A DNA stretch of 64,000 nucleotides from Microbacterium neungamense (GTDB lineage Bacteria > Actinomycetota > Actinomycetes > Actinomycetales > Microbacteriaceae). The DNA lies in assembly GCF_024971095.1 (NCBI RefSeq), contig NZ_CP069717.1:1116001-1180000 (forward strand), written 5' to 3'. Position numbers and translations under genes: made by a program. Under the pieces are notes generated by a model that saw only the letters and a program-made list of their open reading frames with translations, ran no database searches and was not told where the DNA came from. Shown one piece after another: positions 1 to 7,916 of the stretch (position 1 is the first letter of the stretch; every line of letters starts with the position of its first letter).

Positions 1-12
1 AAAGCAGCCCCC

Positions 13-684
13 ATGTCCGATTCGCCTCGCGCCCTTCTCGTTCTGACCAGCCACGCCGACCTCGGCGGCCTCCGCAAGACCGGCTTCTACGTCGGCGAGG
101 CCGCCGACCCGTGGCAGGTGTTCACCGACGCCGGCTACACCGTCGACCTCGTCTCGATCGCTGGCGGCGCCCCGCCTGAGGACGGCCGCGATGAGCAGGA
201 TCCGACTCAGCGGGCCTTCCTGCACGACCCCCACGTCGCCGCTCAATTGCAGCACACCCCGAGCCTGGCCGAGGTCGACCCGGCAGGTTACGACATCGTG
301 TTCTTCGTCGGCGGGCACGGCACCATGTGGGATTTCCCGGACGCACCCGACATCACCCGCATCGGCCGGGCGGTGTACGAGGCCGGCGGCGTGATCGCGG
401 CGGTATGCCACGGCCCGGCCGCCCTGGTGCACCTCACGCTTTCCGACGGCAGTCCGCTCGTGGCCGGGAAGCGGGTCGCGAGCTTCACCAACAGCGAGGA
501 GGCGGCCGTCGGCCTCACCGATGTCGTGCCGTTCCTCCTCGCCGACGCGCTCACCGCGCAGGGCGCGACCCCTGTGCCCGGCCCGGACTTCACCGAGAAC
601 GTCGTCACCGACGGGCGCTTGGTAACCGGGCAGAACCCGCAGTCGGCGGCCGGCGTCGCCCGCGCCGCCATCGCCGCTCGCTGA
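13..684 (+). CDS. DJ-1/PfpI (Hsp31-like) family protein
   Basis: 223 residues, class I glutamine-amidotransferase-like fold of the DJ-1/PfpI superfamily, nearest the Hsp31/HchA branch whose members act as glyoxalase III or protein/DNA deglycases. The nucleophile elbow AVCHGPAAL places the catalytic Cys at 132 with His133 beside it, and Glu29 in GFYVGEA matches the conserved acid that polarises the Cys. The FVGGHGTMWDFPD segment (residues 98-110) is typical of this branch. The length is normal and no signal peptide is seen, so it is cytosolic. It precedes an SDR and an efflux gene on the same strand, which fits a reactive-carbonyl or xenobiotic-stress cassette, although that role is an inference. 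The exact substrate cannot be read from sequence. Confidence 0.85.
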   Translation: MSDSPRALLVLTSHADLGGLRKTGFYVGEAADPWQVFTDAGYTVDLVSIAGGAPPEDGRDEQDPTQRAFLHDPHVAAQLQHTPSLAEVDPAGYDIVFFVGGHGTMWDFPDAPDITRIGRAVYEAGGVIAAVCHGPAALVHLTLSDGSPLVAGKRVASFTNSEEAAVGLTDVVPFLLADALTAQGATPVPGPDFTENVVTDGRLVTGQNPQSAAGVARAAIAAR

Positions 685-748
685 CCACAGTTCCGCCCTG
701 ACCGCGGTGTACACGCCACGCACCGCCGCACAGAGAAGGGAGCCCTTC

Positions 749-1528
749 ATGCCGCACACCCCTGCCTCAGATCCCTCGCTCGACGCGGTGCCGGAGCGCC
801 GCCGGACGGTACTCGTCACCGGCACGAGTTCCGGCGTCGGCCGGGAACTCTGTCGTCGTCTCGCGCGGGCCGGCCACACGGTGCACGCGGTCGCACGCCG
901 GGCGGACCGCCTGGACGCGATCGCCGCCGAACACCCGACAGTGCGCCCGTGGCCCGTCGACGTGAGCGACGAGGCCGCCGTCGACCGGCTCGCCGACAGT
1001 GTCGGACCGCTCGACGACATCGTGCACGCCGCCGGCGGCGCCCGCGGCTCGGCTCCGGTGCTGGCGTCGGACACCGAGCACTGGGAATGGATGTGGCGTA
1101 CCAACGTGCTCGGCACCATGCACCTGCTCCGCGCGCTCGTGCCGCGCCTGGTCAAGCAGGGGCGCGGCACGATCGTCGTCATCACCTCCGCCGCCGCGTT
1201 CCAGGCGTTGGAGGGCAGCTCCGGGTACAGCACCAGCAAGCACGCCCAATCGGCGATCGTGCAGACGCTCCGCAACGAACTCCTCGGCGCCGGCGTGAAC
1301 GTCACCGAGATCGCACCCGGCCTGATCGACACCGAGTTCTTCACCCAGCGCTTCCCGAACGACCCCGATCGGGCTGCGCAGATGTTCACCGGGCTCGACC
1401 CGCTGACCCCGACCGACATCTCTCGCGCTGTCGAGTACGTGCTCGACCAGCCCGCGCATGTCAACATCGACCGCCTCGTCCTGCGCCCGACCGCGCAGGG
1501 CAGCAACGGGAAGATCCACCGCCGATGA
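749..1528 (+). CDS. SDR family NAD(P)-dependent oxidoreductase
   Basis: Classical short-chain dehydrogenase/reductase of 259 residues. The nucleotide-binding motif TGTSSGVG lies near the N-terminus, and the catalytic Ser (VVITSAAAF) and YSTSK tetrad follow in order. The start at 749 is chosen over an upstream in-frame ATG because AGAAGGGA sits 8 bases before it and the Rossmann fold begins soon after. Its TGA overlaps the ATG of the following efflux gene (ATGA), so the two are translationally coupled. The substrate is unknown; SDRs of this length reduce or oxidise hydroxyl/keto groups with NAD(P)H. The preceding DJ-1 gene and following MFS gene suggest detoxification by inference only. Confidence 0.85.
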   Translation: MPHTPASDPSLDAVPERRRTVLVTGTSSGVGRELCRRLARAGHTVHAVARRADRLDAIAAEHPTVRPWPVDVSDEAAVDRLADSVGPLDDIVHAAGGARGSAPVLASDTEHWEWMWRTNVLGTMHLLRALVPRLVKQGRGTIVVITSAAAFQALEGSSGYSTSKHAQSAIVQTLRNELLGAGVNVTEIAPGLIDTEFFTQRFPNDPDRAAQMFTGLDPLTPTDISRAVEYVLDQPAHVNIDRLVLRPTAQGSNGKIHRR

Positions 1529-2508
1529 CAGCACCATCAGATACGGGCCGGTTTCCGTTGGGGCGGCTGGTCCTGCTCGCCGCAGCCGGCTTCCTGACCA
1601 TGCTCACCGAAACGATCCCGGCCGGCCTCCTGCCCGCTATCGGGCGCAGCCTCGATGCCGGCGACGCGGCCACCGGGCAGCTGCTCACCGCCTACGCGGG
1701 CGCGTCGATGCTCGCCGCGATCCCGCTGGTCGCCGCCACTGGCCGAGCGCCCCGCAAGACGCTCATCATCGCCACCATAACCGGCGTCGCGGTCGCGAAC
1801 CTGATCACCGCGCTCTCTCCTGTGTTCTGGCTCGCGTTCGCCGCCCGCGTGCTCGGCGGCGCAGCCGCGGCTCTGCAATGGGCGATCCTGGCCGGATACG
1901 CGATGCGTCTGGTCGGCCGCAATAGACAGGGCCGAGCACTGTCACTGGCGATGGGTGGCATCCCCCTCGCCCTCGCCGCCGCAGGAACCCGAGTCCTGCC
2001 AACCGTGCCCCCGACGGGCGCGCCGAGCCGTTCGCCGTGGACGGCGCTGCGGGTCCCCGGTATCGCCGCGCTGCTGATCGGCGCCGGCGCGTTCCAGCTC
2101 GGGCATATGAACCTCTACACCTACCTCGCCCCGTACCTCACCGCGCGGGGGGATCCGCTGCCGGTGAGCGCGTTCCTACTCACCGTCGGCGTCGCGGCGA
2201 TCGCGGGTCTGTTTCTCACCGGCGTCGTCATCGACCGGCACCTGCGCCTGGTCGCGCTGACCGCGATGGCGGCGTTCACGATCGGCATGCTCCTCCTCGC
2301 CATCACCGACACCCCCGCCATAATGGCTGTCGCCGCGATCATATGGGGGCTCGGGCTCGGCGCCTCGCCTACCGTGTTCCAGCCACTCTCGGCCCGATGC
2401 CCGACGCCGCTTTCCGAGATCGGGCGAAGCATGCGGGCCTCCTACTCGGTCGTCGTGACGGGACGATTGTTGCCTACTTGCTTTACGACATCCCAAGGCA
2501 CAACCTGA
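1525..2508 (+). pseudogene. MFS efflux transporter, internally deleted and 3'-truncated
   Basis: The reading frame starts as a typical drug/arabinose-efflux MFS protein: membrane segments follow each other to about residue 150, including the SIGRSLDAG-like periplasmic loop and the TGRAPRKTL cytoplasmic loop. At ALSLAMGGIPLALA the text jumps straight to RVLPTVPPTG, so about 35-40 residues (TM5 and part of TM6) that the family has are missing near base 1975. Membrane segments then resume until SPTVFQ (near base 2385), after which the frame reads nonsense to 2508 and the last two or three helices are absent. With two losses the protein is unlikely to transport. The start ATG overlaps the SDR stop, so it was once the second gene of that operon. 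Confidence 0.75.
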
Positions 2509-2810
2509 TCAAGCTCGTTCACCTCTGCGTCGGTGCGGATGCGCGAGGCAGCGGGATCGCGAAGTCGCTGGTCGAGGAAGCGATCAGCCTCCACCCCAGT
2601 AGATCTTTCCTCACGGCTGCCTGCCGTGCTGACTACGGAATCGATGGGTTCTGGCAGTCGCTTGGGATGCACGCAGCGGCTGCTGCATCTCCAGCCAGCG
2701 CAGAGCTTTCGGTATCTGAGCAGTCGAGAAGTCGCGAAGCTCACTGCTTTGGGCGCCAACGCAGAGACCGAGACGGAAGAGGTCGAGTTTTCGGTGGCGA
2801 CGCGCACTGA
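2385..2810 (+). pseudogene. GNAT acetyltransferase remnant fused to the MFS gene
   Basis: In the frame one step off the MFS gene, residues from ATLGPMPDAAFRDRAKHAG onward form a recognisable GNAT fold: the LVHLCVGADARGSGIA segment is the acetyl-CoA-binding motif A (R-G-S-G-I-A loop) and DGFWQSLGM the C-terminal beta/alpha hairpin. The first ~20 residues of the domain and its start codon are missing, replaced by the MFS sequence. Homology stops near base 2700; the frame continues to 2810 without recognisable content. Another frame gives about 48 residues (ending in MIPVMA, stop at 2832) that may be a shifted continuation, but I cannot identify it. The MFS/GNAT junction at about 2385 looks like a recombination or deletion scar. 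Confidence 0.65.
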
Positions 2811-2935
2811 CATGATCCCCGTTATGGCGTAGCCAGGGGGAGCGGCGAGAGATTGCCTGACGCTGGGCGCAACGGAGTGACCAGTGGTGGATAAAAACCA
2901 CACATAGTTGAGCGTTCTGTGCGAGGATTGTATCC

Positions 2936-3526
2936 ATGAAGGAGTTGGACGAGTCGCTCCCGTCGACGTTCACGACGGAGACCTCGCGGGCGCACGGTGT
3001 GCATCCGCGAGATCTGTATGCCTGGCGAGATGGCGGGCAGATCATCGAGCTCTCGCGTGGGGTCTTCCGGCGAGCAGACGCGCCCCCGGCGTCTTCCCCC
3101 GACATGATCGCCGTGACGCACCGCGCTCCTCGCGCGATCGTGTGCTGCGTCTCGGCGGCAGCAATCCACGAACTGACGGATGAGATGCCGGCGTCGGTAC
3201 AGATCGCGGTTCCCAAACGGTCGCATACGCCGGTGATCGCTTACCCGCCCGTGACAGTGTTTCGCTTCGATGAAGCAACGTTCGAACTCGGTGTGACCGC
3301 GTTCGAGGCGGGGCCGGGGGAGCCCGTGCGCATCTACGACGCGGCGAGGACTGTGGTGGATCTCATGCGGTTCCGGAGACGCCTTGGCGAACCGATCGCG
3401 CACGCCGCGCTTCACCGATACCTGGCGGCACCGAACTCGAAACCGGCACTGCTGCTGGAGTACGCGGAGGCGCTGGGGACTTTTGGGCCGATGCGCGCTG
3501 CGCTCGATGTTGCGAGTGCCCGATGA
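2936..3526 (+). CDS. abiEi: AbiEi-type antitoxin (type IV toxin-antitoxin)
   Basis: 196 residues. The N-terminal ~60 residues form the winged-helix AbiEi_4 domain (SRAHGVHPRDLYAWRDGGQI...LSRGVFRR), which in characterised AbiE systems binds the promoter and represses the operon. The C-terminal domain (from about residue 70) neutralises the toxin. The stop overlaps the ATG of the AbiEii gene (ATGA, 3523-3526), the usual coupled arrangement. The start is the ATG at 2936, preceded by a comparatively AT-rich stretch where an autoregulated promoter would lie; I could not fix an operator. AbiE systems give abortive infection against phage and can stabilise plasmids or islands, fitting the mobile setting. 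Confidence 0.85.
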   Translation: MKELDESLPSTFTTETSRAHGVHPRDLYAWRDGGQIIELSRGVFRRADAPPASSPDMIAVTHRAPRAIVCCVSAAAIHELTDEMPASVQIAVPKRSHTPVIAYPPVTVFRFDEATFELGVTAFEAGPGEPVRIYDAARTVVDLMRFRRRLGEPIAHAALHRYLAAPNSKPALLLEYAEALGTFGPMRAALDVASAR

Positions 3527-4482
3527 GTCGCCCCACGCGAGAGAGCGCCGCAGGGCGCGCATACCTCGACCTGCAGAACCAGGCTCGCCGCCAGAAGCGC
3601 GGCACGCAGGAACTGCTCACGATGTACATCGTCGAGCGATGGCTGTCGCGGATGTCGCGCTCACCGTACGCCGAGGACTTCATCCTGAAGGGCGGGATGT
3701 TGCTGGCTTCGTTCGGCACCCGCCGTCCCACGGTCGACGCCGACGCCCTCGCTCGTAATATGGCCTCTGATCAAGAGACCGTGGCCCGTCGTGTGGCCGA
3801 GATCGCCGCGATCGAAGACCCAGACGACGGCGTGGAGTTCCTGCCCGACACAGTCACCACTGCGGTGATTCGTGACGACGCGCTGTATTCCGGCGTGCGG
3901 GTGACGATGACGGCACAGCTCGTAACAGCGCAGGTCAAACTGCGGCTCGACATCAACTTCGGCGACCCCGTCACTCCGGCCCCGCGAACAGTTGAGCTGC
4001 CATCGCTGCGGCCGGACGCTCCGCCGATCCGCATCCTGGGCTACCCGATCGAGACGGTGCTCGCAGAGAAACTCGTCACCGCGATCGAACTGGGACGAGC
4101 GAACACGCGCGTGCGTGACTTCGCTGACATCCACCTCTTGACCGGCACACAGGCTCTCCAGTGCGGGCAACTGCGCGACGCGCTCACGGCGACCGCAACT
4201 TTCCGCGGGACCACGTTGATTCCGTTAGCGCGGGCCACCGAGGGGCTCGCCGTGCTCCGAGACTCAACCTATGTCGCCTACCGGAGGGGGCTCGGCGACG
4301 CAGGCGCGAGTCTGCCGCAGAGGTTCTCCGACACCGTCGCTGTCGTTGCTGACTTCGTCGACCCGGTGCTCGACGGGCTCGACGCCAAGGCCCTGTGGAG
4401 CCCCGTCGAACGGAACTGGCACACGGCATCCGGCGCACCGTCTGAGCCGACAGAATCCACTACAGGTACGACCGACCTGTGA
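3523..4482 (+). CDS. abiEii: AbiEii-type nucleotidyltransferase toxin
   Basis: 319 residues of the AbiEii/AbiGii nucleotidyltransferase toxin family. Family motifs are present in order: the K-G-G block at 56-58 (FILKGGMLL), the paired acids in TVDADALA (Asp72, Asp74), a third acidic strand in KLRLDINFGD, and the VLAEKLVTAI lysine motif that follows. MenT/AbiEii enzymes transfer nucleotides, for MenT3 onto the acceptor stem of tRNA, and cause reversible growth arrest; the acceptor here is unknown. Translation is coupled to AbiEi by a 4-base overlap. All catalytic positions I can recognise are intact, so the pair should be functional. Confidence 0.85.
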   Translation: MSRPTRESAAGRAYLDLQNQARRQKRGTQELLTMYIVERWLSRMSRSPYAEDFILKGGMLLASFGTRRPTVDADALARNMASDQETVARRVAEIAAIEDPDDGVEFLPDTVTTAVIRDDALYSGVRVTMTAQLVTAQVKLRLDINFGDPVTPAPRTVELPSLRPDAPPIRILGYPIETVLAEKLVTAIELGRANTRVRDFADIHLLTGTQALQCGQLRDALTATATFRGTTLIPLARATEGLAVLRDSTYVAYRRGLGDAGASLPQRFSDTVAVVADFVDPVLDGLDAKALWSPVERNWHTASGAPSEPTESTTGTTDL

Positions 4483-4527
4483 CGGCTTTCGTCGGGCTCA
4501 GCCGCAGCCGATCCGGTGACCACACGG

Positions 4528-5940
4528 TCAAGCCCGTATGACGCCCCGGGCGATGGCTGCGACGGCGGCGTTCACGCCCTTAGGCCTCCAGCTCGCGCGG
4601 ATCGTGCCCGCGAGCAGGTTGAGTGTATCGAGCGTGAGGCTGTCGGGGGAGGGAACACGGTAGGGGTCCTCACGGTCGCGCCAGCCGAGGTCGAAGAGGA
4701 GCTCGCTGATGCTCGCTTCCCACAGTTCCGCGGGTGTCTCGTTCGCGACGACGGCGAGTGCCATCCATCCGGCGTGCCGCTCTGCAGGGGTTGTTCCGAG
4801 CGGGAGCCGGCCGGTGATGTGCCTCAGGATCGCGTGCGGGTCATCTCTACGTCTTGCGATGGCCTGAGTCGGAGCAATGCGGCCTTTGCGCACCGACACG
4901 AGCCCCAGTGCTCGCGCCGTGGCGCGCAGGTCCGCGACGGGCCAGGTGAGGTCTTCGCGGTTGGCCTTGCCGATCCACCATTCGGTGATGCCTGTGCGAT
5001 GTGCTATCTGCTCGACGACGGCGGGTTTCAGATAGCCGGCGCCGGTGAGCGTCACGCCGTCTCCGACGACGTCGAGGAGCACTCGGAACGGCTCGGTGAG
5101 ATCAGCAGCATCGTCGGTGCTGACATCGGTCGCGCCGGAAGCAGAGGGATGCGCGAGCGCGTTGCGCAGGCCGCGTGCGCCGCGGTTTTGCGCCAGTTCG
5201 AGCAGAGATTCGAGTTCCTCGACGACCGGGATCGGCTCCGCGGTGGCTGCGGCGATCAGTTCGTTCGTCTCATCGATATCGAAGACATCGGGGTGCCAGC
5301 CGTCGGGCAGCCATGCGCGTCCTTCCTCAGCACTGTCGAACACCTCAGGGCGGAGCGTGTCGTCGTAGTCGCTGCGCACCCAATCCGCGAGTTCGCTGTA
5401 GCCCCAGACGCCGCCGCAGTCTTCTGGTGGACAGGCGAGCTTCCCGCCGACGCATACCGGAGCCGATGGAGGGTCGTCGAGCACCTTCTCGACGCGGAGG
5501 AGGTGCTTCCAGTCATCGCCGAAGTCGTAGTCGTACCAAAGGCGGTCGCCCTCGTTAGCGACGACCTGGTCGAGACGTACGTCGTCTTCGAGCATCCCCT
5601 CGTCGCCTTCGTCGAGGTCGAACTGGGTGAGGAACTCGGGAGGGTTTCGGTCGTTGCTCGTGCGGAAGCGGTGCAGGTGGCTGTCGGTCCATCCCATCGC
5701 CGCCTGGATCACCTCGTGCAGCCGCGGGAGGAGGATGTCGCCGGGCACCTCGACACGTCGCCACACCGGCGGCTTCGTGCGCTGCAGATCGATACGGATG
5801 CGGAAACCCCGCACCGTTGCGGGGACGGCGAGGAGCTGCGGCTCGGGGCGCCGCCAGAGATCGTCCAGGTCATCAGCGTCGGGCCTCAGCGAGGCGATGA
5901 ACTTCTGAAGATCCGGTGCCTCGAACTTCTCGGATGCCAT
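4528..5940 (-). CDS. pRiA4b ORF-3 family protein
   Basis: 470 residues. The N-terminal half (about 35-220) is the plasmid pRiA4b ORF-3 domain, recognised by RIRIDLQRTKPPVWRRVEVP, the GWTDSHLHRF segment, YDFGDDWKH and the acidic CVGGKLACPPEDCGGVWGY Cys-containing block. The C-terminal half is a poorly conserved alpha-helical extension. The domain occurs in plasmid and transposon proteins (IS1096 carries one annotated as tnpR), but no biochemical activity is established. It is transcribed against the AbiE pair, the two ends only 45 bases apart. There is no transposase of the IS1096/ISL3 type immediately beside it, although an ISL3 element lies 4 kb away. Confidence 0.75.
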   Translation of the reverse strand: MASEKFEAPDLQKFIASLRPDADDLDDLWRRPEPQLLAVPATVRGFRIRIDLQRTKPPVWRRVEVPGDILLPRLHEVIQAAMGWTDSHLHRFRTSNDRNPPEFLTQFDLDEGDEGMLEDDVRLDQVVANEGDRLWYDYDFGDDWKHLLRVEKVLDDPPSAPVCVGGKLACPPEDCGGVWGYSELADWVRSDYDDTLRPEVFDSAEEGRAWLPDGWHPDVFDIDETNELIAAATAEPIPVVEELESLLELAQNRGARGLRNALAHPSASGATDVSTDDAADLTEPFRVLLDVVGDGVTLTGAGYLKPAVVEQIAHRTGITEWWIGKANREDLTWPVADLRATARALGLVSVRKGRIAPTQAIARRRDDPHAILRHITGRLPLGTTPAERHAGWMALAVVANETPAELWEASISELLFDLGWRDREDPYRVPSPDSLTLDTLNLLAGTIRASWRPKGVNAAVAAIARGVIRA

Positions 5941-6126
5941 CTTCCTTCTCCCGTCACGGGCACATCACGTCGGGATGCGCCATCGCGATCAATTCTCGCG
6001 GAGCAGGTCGGTGTCCGCCCAACTGCTGGCCAGGGAAGTGCCTGGGGTGGGGCGTGTACCGCGCCCCGCCAGAAGGGAGTCGGCACGATAGAATGAAGTC
6101 GATCCTGTTTTCCCGGAGGTGAGCAT

Positions 6127-6282
6127 ATGAAGCGCAAGGACGTCACTCGTGAGGCGCTTCACCGTGCCGCTCTGCGTTCCACGCGGGCGTCGGCGGCGTT
6201 GGAGAACAGGTCGGTGCCGGTCGGTGTCACTCGCTCTGAACGGGTGGAGCGCTTCCTCGCCGCGCGCAAGCAGCGCGTTTGA
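6127..6282 (+). CDS. Small protein with Fic-antitoxin inhibitory motif (VbhA-like)
   Basis: A 51-residue ORF with an excellent ribosome site (CGGAGGTGAG, 5 bases before the ATG), highly basic and predicted helical. Residues 22-27 read S-A-A-L-E-N, which fits the published Fic inhibitory-helix consensus [S/T]xxxE[G/N] used by stand-alone antitoxins such as VbhA (S-A-R-I-E-G). The Glu (26) would compete with ATP gamma-phosphate in a Fic AMP-transferase. No Fic/Doc gene follows; sequence from about 6290 is insertion-sequence debris, so a toxin partner may have been lost. The motif is short and can arise by chance, and the rest of the protein is not recognisably VbhA, so this is a tentative call. 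Confidence 0.5.
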   Translation: MKRKDVTREALHRAALRSTRASAALENRSVPVGVTRSERVERFLAARKQRV

Positions 6283-6289
6283 TGGGTGT

Positions 6290-6690
6290 TGAGCCCGGCT
6301 ACGGCGAAACACGATCAGGGCCGACTTCTCGTTCAGCCCTGCTCCTTCGCGAAGAAGGCCGCGGCTTTTTTTAGGAATTCATTCTCCATTCGCAGCCGTC
6401 GTACTTCTTCTTCCAGCTCGGCCAGCCGCGCGTGGTCCGCCGGTGACATCTCGGGTTTCTCGTCGTTGCCGTGCTCGGCGCGGTACTTGTTCACCCAGTT
6501 GCCCAGCGTCCCGGGATTGATCGCCAACTCACCCGCGACCTTCACGATAGGACGGCCCGACTGGATGACCAGCTGTACCGCTTCAGCCTTGAACTGCGGA
6601 CTGAACTTCCGCCTCGATACCGATGACATGCTCTTGATCCTCTCTCAAAGAGAGCTGTCCAAGAACCTTGGTACACCCCACCCTTGCGTG
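6290..6690 (-). mobile_element. Truncated IS3-family element (orfA end only)
   Basis: The element enters from its left end near 6690 (minus-strand TGGGGTGTACCAAGGTTCTT, followed by GGACAGCTCTCTTTGAGAGAGG), carries a complete orfA, and breaks off about 15-20 codons into the -1 frame where orfB should begin. The remaining ~900 bases of orfB and the right end are missing. Its left end sits inside the orfA of a second IS3-type element (6690-6797), so it inserted there before the deletion. Not mobile on its own. Confidence 0.7.
6333..6629 (-). CDS. IS3-family transposase OrfA
   Basis: 98 residues: an N-terminal helix-turn-helix (KFSPQFKAEAVQLVIQSGRP...INPGTLGNWVNKY) followed by a leucine-zipper-like helix (LAELEEEVRRLRMENEFLKK), the complete usual IS3 OrfA architecture. 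The 3' end contains the run A7 before GCC (minus strand CTA AAA AAA GCC near 6368), a classic -1 slippery site by which IS3 elements make the OrfAB fusion. After slippage the -1 frame reads only a short start of OrfB before the element is cut, so this can at most produce the DNA-binding OrfA. Confidence 0.85.
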   Translation of the reverse strand: MSSVSRRKFSPQFKAEAVQLVIQSGRPIVKVAGELAINPGTLGNWVNKYRAEHGNDEKPEMSPADHARLAELEEEVRRLRMENEFLKKAAAFFAKEQG

Positions 6691-6797
6691 ACGCCGAGCT
6701 CAGCGCGCAGCGCTCTCACCATCCGCACTGCGGCGGCCTTCTCCTCGCTCGAGTAGCGACGCGTTGTCGGCTTCCCATTCGCCAGTTCTTTGGGCAT
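6690..6797 (-). pseudogene. IS3-family OrfA, N-terminal remnant
   Basis: About 36 residues beginning MPKELANGKPTTRRYSSEEK and continuing AAAVRMVRALRAELGVTQG, the first helix of a different IS3-type OrfA (this family normally goes on with a TVQRVA-type helix-turn-helix). The frame is broken after VTQG where the next insertion sequence begins. No other part of this element was found in the window. It sits directly against the terminal end of the IS110 element. Confidence 0.7.
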
Positions 6798-6849
6798 AAC
6801 TCCATCCTCGTTTCCAAGGTCAGGAGTCTCCATCAGACCCAGGATGCTT

Positions 6850-7916
6850 CTATGTGTTGTCAAGTCCGCTCTGCTCGCTGAGGCGGCGGTAGAGCTGGCG
6901 GGCTATGTATCGCTTGAGTGAGCGGCGGATTTCCTTGGTGGTGCGTCCTTCGGCTCGTCGGCGTTCGACGTAGCGCGGGTCGGCGGGTGGTGCGACATTC
7001 GGGTCAGCGCGATCGACGATAAGGCTCTGTTCAGACGCCTGTCGCCTCCTCGGTTGAGGCGATGACGGGTGGTGTTTCCGCTCGAGGCGGGCACGGGACT
7101 GACGCCGGCGAGCACGGCGAACGCTGCTTCGGAGCGGACCCGGCCGGGGTGTGACCAGGCGGCGATGATCACGGCCGCGTTGATCGCGCCGATCCCGGGC
7201 TCGTCGAGCAGGATTGCGGCGTCGCTGGCGGCGACCAGCGCGGTGATCGCGTCACGGTTAGCAGCGAGGTCCTCATCGCAGACGGCAACCCGTCGGGCCA
7301 GCCGGATCGCTTCCCGGCGGGCTGTCGCGGTCGCGAGGTCCTCCTGTCGCGTGCGCCAGGACTCGATCGCCGCGAGCTGCTTCTTGGTGAGCGAGGCGCG
7401 GGCGTCGATGCCGAGGTCGACCGTTCGAAGCAGCGCGGTCAAGGCGTTGATCGACCTGGTGCGTTCGAGGTTGATGAGGTCGCGGGCGCCGATCAGCACC
7501 CGCAGCGCCGCGCGGACTCCCGCGTCCTGACGCGGATCACGGAGGTTGTCGGCATCGACGCCGAGCACGGAGCGGGCGATCAGTTCCGCGTCGATCTCGT
7601 CGCTCTTGCCTCGTCCGCGACGTTCACGTGCCGCTGTCGGGAACGACTCCACGACCCGGTAGCCGGCGTCCTGGCATGCTCTCGCGAGCCGGGCGCCATA
7701 CGAGCCGACGCCCTCGATCGTTACGAGCACATCGGCCAGCCCGCTGGTGCGCCGAGCGATCCACGCGACCGCGCGTGATAATCCCGCCGGCGTCGTCGGG
7801 AAGGTCCGAGTGTCCACTCTGGCGCCAGTGCGCGCGTCGAGCACGGCGAGAGTGTGTGTTCTGGAATGGGTGTCCGCGCCGATGACATACGCGAACGTGT
7901 TTGCGACGATGGTCAT
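6850..7916 (-). pseudogene. IS110-family DEDD transposase with C-terminal frameshift
   Basis: The start is set at 7916 (MTIVANTFAYVIGADTHSRT), giving the N-terminal DEDD_Tnp_IS110 RuvC-like domain: Asp in GADTHS, Glu in VTIEGVG, and the paired Asp in KSDEIDAELIA. The C-terminal Transposase_20 domain has the LLDEPGIG hairpin-helix-hairpin and the Ser-containing SSGNTTRHRLNRGGD. After TRMSHHPP the frame slips: the open frame runs to a stop at 6903, whereas the family C-terminus (DPRYVERRRAEGRTTKEIRR and on to a stop near 6850) is one frame away, so a single base is missing around 7000. The recombinase is therefore probably inactive unless the last ~45 residues are dispensable. IS110 enzymes are RNA-guided by a bridge RNA. 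Confidence 0.75.

Noticed and set aside
4516..6096. A 526-residue open frame opposite the pRiA4b ORF-3 gene
   Set aside because: It is the mirror of the minus-strand gene, has no domain, and the minus strand shows clear family motifs.
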